DNA of 64,000 bases from Stichopus chloronotus (Eukaryota > Echinodermata > Holothuroidea > Aspidochirotida > Stichopodidae), in contig CM037845.1 of the NCBI GenBank assembly GCA_021234535.1, positions 9,044,143-9,108,142 of the forward strand, given 5' to 3'. The notes under the pieces were generated by a model. It had not been told where the DNA came from. It did no database searches and saw nothing but the letters and a program-made list of their open reading frames with translations. Positions 39,401-51,400 of this stretch are shown piece by piece. The position numbers and the translations under genes were made by a program. Within the stretch, counting starts at the first letter, position 1, and each line of letters opens with the position of its first letter.

Positions 39401-42400
39401 TGACCTCAAATGACCTTTGACTTCCATCAAAATCAAAGGGAGTATTCTACTGCAATGTACAATCCACACAACAAGCATGACATCAGTCACAGTTACCCTT
39501 CTAGAGATACTGTGTTTAAAAAGTTTTCACGATTTGACCTCTGATGACCTCAATGACCTTTGACCTGGACCAAAAACAAAAAGTATCATCTACGCAATAT
39601 GAACAACCCACACAGTAAGTACTACATCAGTCCTAGTTACTCTTCTGAGATATTGTGTTAACAAGGTTTTTACAGTTTGACCTCTGGTGACCTCAAATGA
39701 CCTTTGACCTCGACCAAAAGAATAGAGATCATCTGCTCAATATGACCCACACATACACTAGGTATGACATCAGTGACAGTTATTCCTCTACAGATAATGT
39801 GTTTACAAGGTTTTCACATTTTGACCTCTGGTGACCTCAAATGACCTTTGACCTCCACCAAAAATGATAGGGATCATCTACTCAATATAACCGACCTACA
39901 CACTAAGTATGACATCAGTCACAGTTACCGTTCTTGAGATATCATGTTTACAAGGTTTTCACATTTTGCCATCTGGTGACCTCAAATGACCTTTGACCTC
40001 CACCAAAAACAATGGGGATCATCTACTTACTATGACCAACCCACACAGCAAGTATGAAGTCAGTCCTGGTTACCCTTCTTGAGATATCATGTTTACAACA
40101 AGCATCACACACACGCACAGGCACACGCTCACATACACCCATACACACGACATCAGGACTGCATAGATTCCTTTTGCCTGTGGCAAGGAATCAAAAACTA
40201 GCAAACCTGTGAAGTGTTACTTGGACCATCTAGTGACCCAGGAAGGGGGTTACAACTGTCCCAAATTACTAAATGAGTCACATACCTTGGCCTTGTCTGT
40301 AGGATCGACTGGACAGTCAGCATTGAGCAGGACCGATGCACTCTTCACCCATCCTCCGGAGGCAGCGCAGTCCAGTGGGGTCCACAGTGACTGATTTCTG
40401 TGAGATTCCAAGAAAACAGAAAAGTGATTGATCCAGTCCTCAGAGACAGAATTTCAGACGAAATCTGAAAATAATCGCCTTTCCAGAAGTGTTTGTCTTT
40501 TTAAATCAATTGATAAGTTATTCTACGAGTTAGCTCCAGTTCCTCTCCTTGGCATTTGTTTTCATGTTTTGTGTATATTTCTATCGATGTTGACAATTGT
40601 ACCGTGCTTGTTTCTTGATTCTCAACACCATGTTTCATTTCGTTTCCTGCCTCCAGGTGAATTCTTCTATGCTTCATCCTTTCCCAGTCAATGATAGCCA
40701 TGCCTCTTATGACTTCTACATTTTTGCTGTTTCATGCACATGCAATTTTAATTTCAATTTTATTCACATATCACATACATGTAACCATGTGTTCTCATCT
40801 CCATTCTTTCATTTCATGTCCTTTCTCTCTTCGATTTCTTCTTGTCTAATAGCGAGTTGCGATTACTTACTTTTGAGTTTAATGAAGCATTTTGAATGGA
40901 ACTGAATATTGGACATGCTTCCTCTCAAATGAACCTAACTCTCATTTTGTTTTCAAAGGTAGTGTAACAGTAAATCAACAACCAGTCACTTGAAAAACCT
41001 ATGAATCACATGAAAAAACACAAAAAGTCTCGCAGCTGGCTACTTTCATCTGATCAGGAGATATAGGAGATTAATAATATCTTCACACATGTTATACGTA
41101 CTGATATATAAAACACCAAAAAAAACCAAAAAAACAATGCACTAAAATGGCACTTTCTATATCTAATTAAGGCCAAAATTTAGTTTTTTGCTAAGATTTC
41201 TGTAGTTATGACATTTTAGCCAAATTAAAGTTACCACATTATCTTTACACCTTCTTTCAAGGCTAATTCAAACACTGCACGAACAAAATATGCACCAATT
41301 AAAGTTACCTACAGGTATTCCATTTATGAAACTGCTCCAACTGTTCAAATTCCCAAACCACTGGCAGTGTGACTGGGCAGTAAAGGGGTTGGCTGAAGGG
41401 GGCCACGGTGTTCTTACATCCATTTTGTGGGGGGCACCGCAAGAGTGAAAGTGCCTGAGGAGCATGGAAATGCAATTTACGGCAATCTAAGGGGTATTTT
41501 CATTCAAAAGTTTATTGCTCTATCTGCAAGTCTTTAGCCAGCATGTAAACAAATGATGGACACCACTTGAGAGTCGACACTTCCCACCCACGCCACCACT
41601 GTCCCACAATGCATTGTTCATCAATGAATGTATACTATGTTTAAAATGGGCAGTTGCACAGATCCTACATAAATCGTTCATGCTATAAGGGTAACCTCGG
41701 GGGAGGGAGGGGGAAAATCTCAACTGTTGCTCTCTTGTTGGCTTGTGAGCTAAAGACTTTACATATACTCTATTGTAACTCTGCAACATGAAAAAAAATG
41801 ACAGTTTGTGTTAAAACTTGTCATATCATTCATTAAAATCTTGTCTTGACTGACTCTTTAAGCAAGCAAGGTTAGGACTACCATATACAGAAAGGGATGA
41901 GATAGGAAGAGAGTGGGAGAGGAAGAGAGGGGGTTGAGCATCTGTCATGATAAATATGAGAAAAATGTAGGTAATTAATACACAAACTTTTATGGCAAAT
42001 TAATTTTATTCTCTCAACTCTGTAATCTCTAATGGTTGGAACTATTCAAGAATGTGGTTTGTATTTTATAAGAATTTAAGGCAACGAAATGTCCATGCTT
42101 ACCTTGCCTGGATGTCGGCCCCTGCCCCTATTAGGGCGCTGACTGCCTTTGAGTGCCCCTCGAGGGCTGCCAGATGGAGTGGTGTGTTAGAATTTTCATC
42201 CTCATCATTCACAGAGTTTTCATCTCTCTTCACCAACTCTAAGATACATCTGAAGTGATTAAAAAAATACACGATTTTATTTTTCCTAACGTATACCGTT
42301 TTGAAAAACACTTTGAGCCTAAAACAAATTTCAGGTTAGCTCGCTTTCAGCTCCAGAAATTGAGGCAACTTCCTTCTGAGACTATAGATGAATTCATGGC

Positions 42401-45400
42401 AAGATGCAAAATTCAGGCTAGCAAATGTAAATTTACTGCTGAGGAAGAACAGGATAGGTTAATAGAACAACTAATAGCTGGTACCCCTCACAAGAATATT
42501 AAAGAAACCTTGCTGGGTAAAGATGAAACATTAACATTTGAAGCTGCAATGGATTTTGCTCGTACATTTAAGGCTACCAAATCCCACACGGAAGTTGATG
42601 TAATAACGCAATAGAGTCGTATAGAGGTTTTGGACTTCATGTTTATTACAACTTCAACGTATATACAGAATAAGAGAAACATCAAAGGTCAGATGTGTGT
42701 CGAGGAGGAGACCAAGTGACAATGACAAGTGGCTTCCTGCTGCAGCTGCATACCTATTTTGTACATGCATAATGTTGCATAATATTGCATAATAATACAT
42801 AACCTTGCAGAAACGGAGTAAACAAGTTACATAACATTACATCCTCCTTCCTTTAAAGAATGGTGATGCTTTTCAATTTCTAAACACTGTCTTACTTAAC
42901 ACTTCAACTTCAATCACAGATTTAATAACTTTCTTGGGATAACCTTGCGACCCAATCTTGTAACATAATGTTCTGGGTCATTAACTGAATCTGAATCTTG
43001 TTTACTGTCTGTACTTTCTTTAATTTCTAGTTTGCTTTCTGAATCCTTTGTTCCCCCTTCTTTTAAATGTTTTCGATTTCGCCTTAAGATTCCCCCTCCG
43101 AAGTTTCAACTTCGTACGATCTGGGCTCTACTCTTTTCGTGACAACTTTCCCTGGAGACCATGTTTTTGTCTCTTGGTGTTGAACATAAACGTTTTGCCC
43201 TGGGGATAGGGGACTCAAACTTTTGGTACCTTGATCAAAATAATGCTTTTGTTTGACTTGTCTCTCTTCTAGATGTTCATACACTCTGTCTCTTTCTAGT
43301 AACTTATTTTCAATTTTAACTGGTAAATTAGACCTGTATTTACGCCCGTTTTGTATCTCCGCTGGGGAAGGCAAAGTCCCATCAATGGGTGTTGTCCTGA
43401 AGCTCAGCAGTGCCAATGACACATCTGATTGTGTGTTAAGGGCTTTCAGCATAGTGGTTTTAACTATCTGAACATGTCTTTCAATAAACCCATTGGATTG
43501 AGGATACCTGGGACTTGATGTAACATGATCGAATGACCAACATTTTGCAAAGTCTTTGAAACTCTGACTTGCATACTGGCTACCATTGTCTGTAACAACT
43601 TTTTCAGGTACACCATACTCTGAAAATAATTCTTTGAGGATGGCAATAATTGTACGACTATTAGAGCTACCCTTGGGAACTTTCCTCACAACAAAAAACT
43701 TTGAGTAATAGTCTGCAATGAGCAAATATTCATTACCTTTTACAAAGAAAATGTCAGATCCAACTACCTGCCATGGTCTGGGTGGAATTCCAAATTGCAG
43801 GAGTGGTTCTGAAGCCAGTGATTTGCCTCTTTCTTGGCAAATCGCACACTTTTTTACCATATGTTCAATATCCCTGTTAATATTGTTCCAATGTACACAT
43901 GTTCTAGCCCTAAGTTGACATTTGACCACACCCTGATGCCCCACATGTATTTTTTCTAGCACTTCTGCAGAAAAAATGGACAAGGTGACAGGTTTGGCAT
44001 ACATTCTTAGGCAGCAATATAATTCTGTGTAAACAGAAGCCATGCGAACCATGTGACTTGAGGAAAGTGTTACACACAATCACATACCAAACACAGCTGT
44101 TTGACAGGCATCTCAAGAGCTTTTCATCTTTAAACTATGAATCATAAAAAGAAGAAAAAAACTTAAAAATTCCAGAACTTTAGTTCTGTCTTTGCTTAAA
44201 ATCAGAGTTATGATGTTAATTTACTGAATTTGAGAGGATTAAAAAATGTGTAATTTCTTATTTGGTTAACTCCTTACTTGACATGTCCATTTTGTGCTGC
44301 CATGTGTAACGGGGTCATCTCGTCTTCGTTCTTGGCGTCGATGTCTGCACCGCAATCCAGCAACAACTGCATCAGGAAAGAGAAGCAATGCAACAAAGGT
44401 GCTCAAAACCCAACAACCATTGATTAAGAGATGGGAGGAGGGGAGGGTCACAGAGGGGGTACATTCAATAGTTGTGCTTCTTTCAGCTGGTATGAAAGGT
44501 AATCCACACTGGCATGGAAACAATTCTCACAACTCTTCAGATTAACTCATTCTATGATGTCTCTCTCTCCATTCGGAAAGATAACTTGTGGCTGGAGTGG
44601 GGAGGAGTAGTTATAAGGTCGGAGTGGGGAGGAGTACCGTAAGGTCAGATTGGGGAGGGGTTATCATAGCAAGTGCTATCATACCTTGATGATTGCCAGA
44701 TATCCCTTTTCACTTGCAATGTGTAGAGCTGTGCTGTCATACCTATCACTGTCATCGATCAGCTCTTTGGCGCCTTTGTGATCCAGCAGGACCTGGTATA
44801 GACGATAAAAGGCAGGAAAGAGAAAATTAGCAGCTAACATGTGTCCGCTGACCAAAGATGAGGTCCTAGTGGTGCAATGGGGGGTTGCACTATGTGATGA
44901 AGGTCTGGCAATGTACCCACCAAGCTTCATCCCTTCCTCCACTGTCTTCATAATGACTTCAATGCCTAGATCTATCTCAGTACCGATGATTTACTTTGCG
45001 GTACATCGAAAGAAAACTGACTGATAAAGGGATGCATCCACTCATCAAGTAAGACATATACCGAGTTTGATCAACTTTACAGTAACTTGTTGAAATATCA
45101 TCTTTCCGGGGTTTTGCAATCCCTGTACCACTCACTGTCTACTACCAACCCGACAAAGAAGCAGGTTTTGAATCAAATTGTACTTCTTCAGATGATCCAT
45201 TAATTTATCTGCGCTAGTTTCAAAGATACATGAGAATATGTAAGGAGCATCATAACAATTTCACTTTCAAAGATCAAGTCTGAGGAAAATTTTACTTCCA
45301 AAATTCTACTCTTAGTTAATGGATTTTTTTAAAGGAAAGAGAATCAAGCATCAAACCTGAATGAGGAGTGATGCAGAAATACAAAATATAAAAATAAGGT

Positions 45401-48400
45401 GATCAAATAGTTCTAGACCTCAAAACTGCACAATACCTTCATGAACAGAGGTCGATGAGGAGTGAAACGGTGTCAACATTTACCTTAAGAGCAGAAATTT
45501 GTCTCTCCTCTGCAGCCCAGTAGATGGCGCTCTTCTCATGTTTGTCTTTGGCGGTTATGTTGGCATTGAAGCTCAAAAGGACCTGGATGGTCGCTGTGTG
45601 GCCCTCGCTGGCTGCGATGAGGAGAGGAGTAAAGTTGTCCTTGTCACGACGCTCCACGTCTGCTCCACTGTTGGATTGTAGATGCAAAAACGAGAAGAGA
45701 CACCCCGCAATTACCGAACAGTCTCACAAATATGGGAGCATCGAACAAAAACAGACAACGCGCAAAGGATACGAGACACAATGCTTGGAGTTGCTGTGGG
45801 TATAATACAAAAATGGAGTCTTGTGTAAGCTGGAACTAGTACAAAACTCAGATCCTGGTATCAAAAGTCCACAGTCAGTTGCATACTCAGGTACTCCAAA
45901 ACTGTAACTTCCATTAAGTTAAAAGTAAATGATGATAAGTCATGATACAACATTTTCGCTTCACATGTCAACACATGCTGGATTACGTCACATACGTACA
46001 ATGTACGTTTTACAGCGAAAGACTGGATCTGGGTAGTCCTTTCGGGGTTGGGTCCCGACGTCGTCGGTCGGACACTGAGTACACTGTGCGATCACTTGTG
46101 TAAATGCACATATAGGTTAAGTTAATGATCAGTATGTATTGTTGCCATGGTGACAGGTTTCAGATCCATCTCTGAACGGCACTAGAAGTAACTCTTGCTA
46201 TAAGACCTACCTTTGCGATCACACAAAATTAACAGATGGTGCAGGTTATACGTAAGTTCTGGTGTTTTAAACAAATCTTTACAAAAAACACAAAATGCTT
46301 ACTTTTGCAGCAAGTACTCCACGACCCTGTGTCTGTTCGTCTGACATGCCTTGTGCAGAGGAGTAGACTGCTCTGCGTTGCGGCTGTCCACCTTGGCGCC
46401 CCGATCGATCAACAGTTTGACGGTCTCCAGGTTGCTACTCTCACAGGCGGCATGCAGGGGTGTGTTTCTCCCTCCGCAGTATGCGTTGACATTAGCATCT
46501 ATCAGGAGAGACGATTTGTAAAGCATGAAGCAAAGCCACATTGTGACGTACTTAACAGGACAGTTAATGGGAGGTAAAGTACATAAAAACAGACATTAAC
46601 AGTTTAGCCGGCGGGACAGTTACAAATACACGAAAAGTTTCATGTTTGCAATCCTAATTTGAAGGACAAGAGAATACGTTAATGATGACGAAAGGAGATA
46701 CTCTTAATTTTTAGTATGGATTAAGGGCGGACTTGACTGGCGATGTCTTACAGAGACAGAACAAGTCAGCAGAGTGTAACTGAATCTCGCCATTACTGTC
46801 ATCTCGATGGAAACTATAGAAAACCATAAAAAAAAAGAGTAATTCTTACTGTGGTTCAGGCATAGTTCGATGATTTCGTTTTCTCCACTGTCCACAGCTA
46901 GATGGAGAGGGTTCCCATAGTTGTTGCTCTCCCTATCTGTCAGCATCTGTAAAGTCAAATATGAGTAACTTATGTGTCTCACTGTGACCATCTCGAAGCA
47001 CTGCTAGGGACGATTGCACCAAACCTTTTTGGGGGTTAGAGTGACACTACTCTTCCCACATTTTTTTTGTCAATATTTACTTTCCTCGTTGAGATTGTCA
47101 TAGTTAAAAATTGTTCAGCTGAGAAAAAAAAAGTTTCGCTACAGTTTTTGTGCCAATGGCTCTCTACATTCTCTTGGCACTCCTGAAATCTGCACTTTTT
47201 GCAAAATAGAACATACACCAATCAATTCTAGTTTGCTTACAAGAATTGTGACGACCAGTACACAGCACATAAACAAGCTGGACAGTTCAGAGATAAACAT
47301 AAGACCTGTTGAAATCAGTGGTCATAACAGTTCTACAGTGAATACATGCATAATATTGGGGCAACCAAGAAATATTTTTTTCCAGAGATATTTCTCTTTA
47401 ATAAAATAGCCTTTGTTGTATAAATGTTCAGAGCAGGAAATTTCCTCTTTAGCTTGCCTAGTAAACTTCTTCAGAAAATAGGTGAATGAGACTTTAACAA
47501 CAGGGCAGACTTGAACAAACAGAAAACACATTAAGAAATCTTCTTACCACAAATACATGCCAGATAGCGAACTTACACACAATGCACATACTGTATGTAT
47601 AAGAGACTGAACAGAGAATAGATGAAAAAAAACATGTGGCTTAACTGACCTCGCCTAAGACATTCTGTTCTTCCCCTGCAGAAAAGAGTAACTTGACAAT
47701 TTCCGTGTGACCCTCCATACAAGCCAAGTGCAGTGGAGTATTGTCCTGCTCGTCTTTGCAACGGATCTGAGCTCCTTGCTTGATCAGCATGGCTACGATT
47801 TCTGTGCTGCCATGTGTGCAGGCTAAGTGCAAAGGTGTCATGATCTGCTTGTCCACAGCCTAGAGGAGAGAGGGAAATCACAAAATGATCATATAATGTA
47901 GAAAGCAACATGCAAAGAATGTCAAAAGTTGCATCACTCTACTGTATTTCATGTGAAACACACTGCTCAATGTTGCTGTCTGTTTGTCTGTCTATGAGCC
48001 TGTGTGTCTGTGTGCCAGTCCATTAGTCCTTCAGTCAGTCACTCCATCAGTCAGTCTGTCAGTCAATAAGTCAGTCAGTCTGCCAGACAGTCACAGTCAG
48101 TCACCCAGCCAGTCAGAGAGGAAATACTCTTCTGTACTATCATTCATCCATCACTCACTGTTAACCCCTTACAGCTCTTCAAACTTTATTGCACCATCAA
48201 ATGAAAGTATTCCAAACCTGCACAACGCAATTTTCCTATGCTATGCTGTAACATAATACTGTAAGTGTCTTACAGTCAGCACTGTATTTCAGTTCTAAAC
48301 TGTAATGACAGCACCAACAAAATACAAACCTGCACCACGATTCCTATGCTGTACTGCAGCTAAATGTTATCTGAGCGCTTGTATTTTATTGTAAAAGAGT

Positions 48401-51400
48401 AACAGCACAAAAAGAACTCTACATGGACAAAAATTCAATCACTTTTATAATACTTAAATCAACCCTAGACCTACTTCAACCATGCGAACAAGCTTAATAC
48501 ACACCTGCACCATCATTTTTACACTGTAACTAACTCTCGACACATTACAGACATATTTATTTCTTAGTCAAAATAAAACATCACAAATGAACACCAGACC
48601 TACACCATGATGTACCGTATGCTCTGCTGTGTCACAATTGCAAAATCGGTAAAGAAGTTCCACAGCTGCACCACCATTTCCACACTGTTACTTAAACACT
48701 GTTGTTGACAACGTAACTGCAGGCCTACTTTTTACAGCACCAAACGAGACCACTGTTTGTATACTCTACCGTACCTCTATTCTTATTTTTTTACAGTGAA
48801 GGAGATCCAAAGCTGCAACATCATTGCCCCTAATGGCAGCAAAGTGAAGTGGTGTTAATCCATAAATGTCCTGACTATTCACATCTGCCCCGACTGACTC
48901 CAGGTAGAAGACGATGCTGTTCTCATGGTCCACTTCTGACGTCAGTCTTCCACCCTTTCGAGAAATAAAACCCAGTTAAATATTAGGACACATACATACA
49001 AACATACACACATACATACATACATACATACATACATACATACATACATACATACATACATACATACATACATACATACATACATACATACATACATACA
49101 TACATACATACATACATACATACATACATACATACATACATACATACATACATACATACATACAGTGTACATTCTATCAATCATGGTGTCAGATCTCTCA
49201 TCACGAACAGTGCGAGGAAAAATTGAAAAAGCATCAAGAAAAAAACCACAAATGTAGAAAAAATTGCCAGTGCATGGACATCACTGCATATCACATCTAC
49301 TATTGAACTTGATTGACAAAGAAAACCAACTTTTCTTGACTGGCAGTCACTGTTTATGACAGGTTGGGGCCGACCATTTTGGGGTATAACACTCCATGTG
49401 GAAGTTGGGAGAGACGTACAGTACTCTATGTGTGGACAGTTTCACGGGGAGAATGCAAGTTTTTTCCCAGTTGTACAATCTTCAAGATTCAGATCTACTT
49501 GTATATTCCTTGCTCTGTATACAGTATTTATTTAATTTTACTACTTCTCAATCAAAAAGAACGTACTGTAAGTACTCTACAATATCCGTTACATGCCAAA
49601 TGGAAGGTTGAACATTAGCACTCTTCTCATTCTAGACAAATACACTGTACTGTATGAGGTTTTCATGTGGTTTTGAAGGCCTGGGAATTTAGAACACCAT
49701 AGGCCTGAGTCACTGTGTAACCTTCAAAGCTTGTCCCATACATGTAGGCAAAAACTTGTTAACGTTGTATTAAGCACAACTAATTATAAATGGACATAAT
49801 GGAAAATTGGGCACACTTGGCATTTGTGGCACTAAGGGAGGTTCACACTGTTCTGATACACTACATGGAGAAAATTGGAAGTTCATGTTGCACATATTTC
49901 CAGTTACCCTTTCTCCAACAATTTTCAGTGTATATATACACTTAATTGGGTAAAACATCAGGGAGCTAAAAATTGTGCCTTCAAAACTGGTGATATTGGC
50001 ACCCAATTTTATGGAAACACCAAAGAGACCAAAGAATGGGCATCCATTTATGGGGAGGAGGATGGGAGTTACATCCCACCAACTTCTCTGAGAGGAGAAG
50101 ACACCAACACGCTTAATTGTCCAACCACTTTTAATATCAAATGGACACCCATACTGTAGATCAAATGGCAAGTGCTTATGGAAACACTTTTGAAATGATA
50201 TCCACATACCTCTGTCAGTCCATGGCTTTGAAGGTACCTCTGTAGGTAGGTGACGTTCAACTGGTGGACAGAAAAATATCTCATCTTGTGGCGATGCACC
50301 GTAAGGAGTCTATCAACTCCAACAGCACACATTGGTGGTTTAGTTGCAGACACTGAATTAATTTGCCACTTCATGCATCCATGCGAAAATATATAATGCA
50401 CCATTCCAATGGCATGCCCGCAATAAACGTAAATGCAATTACAGTAAATAGGAGCAAGCGAATCGGATAGGGGTTGCGTTAGAAAATAAAGGCGGATTAT
50501 ATTTAGAAAGAGGATCAGCAGTTTAATGTACCATACATTGCATGTTATAAATAAGCCATGCAATACAGTTGTTTACTATGCAAGTTTCTACAGTGTTTCA
50601 CATCATAGGTACAGTACAATATTTTGAAGAAACATTTATCTAAGATATGAAGTACTGTATGCCTCTACATTTTAAGATGCATTTTCTTACTTTTTTTTGC
50701 ACAGATATGGTATGCATTTAGTATTTTCCCTTGGCACAGGGGTGAAAGGATGAGGAAACAGAGATTCAGCTTTAATATTTTGCGGAAGAGAATCACTTTG
50801 TACCAACTTTCAACACTCACATTCAACTATTTAATACAAAGCAAGATTGCTTTTCCACATTAGTGTACATTATGTGTGTGCATACTATGAAAGTGTAGCA
50901 TGTACATTGTGTGCACACATGTTTGAAATTGTTTAAAACATTGCTAACATTTGAAGAGCATCATATACTGTACACTCGCCCTCAGGCTGTATCACAAAGG
51001 AGTCTTAAAATACAGTAGAATCATCTGACCTGCCAGAATTTCTTTCACCAAACACCACGGCCTGTCCTCCACCCAAGTTCAGTGCAAAGGTACCAAAAGC
51101 GGTTTGGCAAAGAGGAAAATGCAAAATTTTTCCACTAGAACTGAAGGAAGTGCGGAAAATGAGGATGTCAAAGTTTCTGATACAGTATTAAAACCTTTTA
51201 CCAGAAGTTTTTCGGAATGTTACAACCTACACCAAAACTAAAAAAAATAAGAAGAAGAAATACAGTGCCACCATATCAGCATACAGCTTGCCAACTTACT
51301 GTATGTGTTTCACCAAATCAATATAAAAGTCCAGGACATATTCTGGATACTGTAGTTGTTTAAAAGCTTTCTTAACACATCTTGGTGACCATTACCAAAT

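Noticed and set aside
43253..43918. + strand open frames inside the integrase region
   Set aside because: Shadows of the - strand integrase, which has the zinc-binding and DDE signatures.
48789..48794. Earlier GTAAAA donor for the TRPA exon at 48954-48775
   Set aside because: It leaves phase 1 while the next exon starts in phase 0, and it removes the CKKIRIE residues expected between ankyrin repeats.
48942..49184. Open frames on the - strand reading repeated MYVC
   Set aside because: They are pure translations of the (CATA)n microsatellite, open in several frames because the unit lacks stops. No splice or start evidence.
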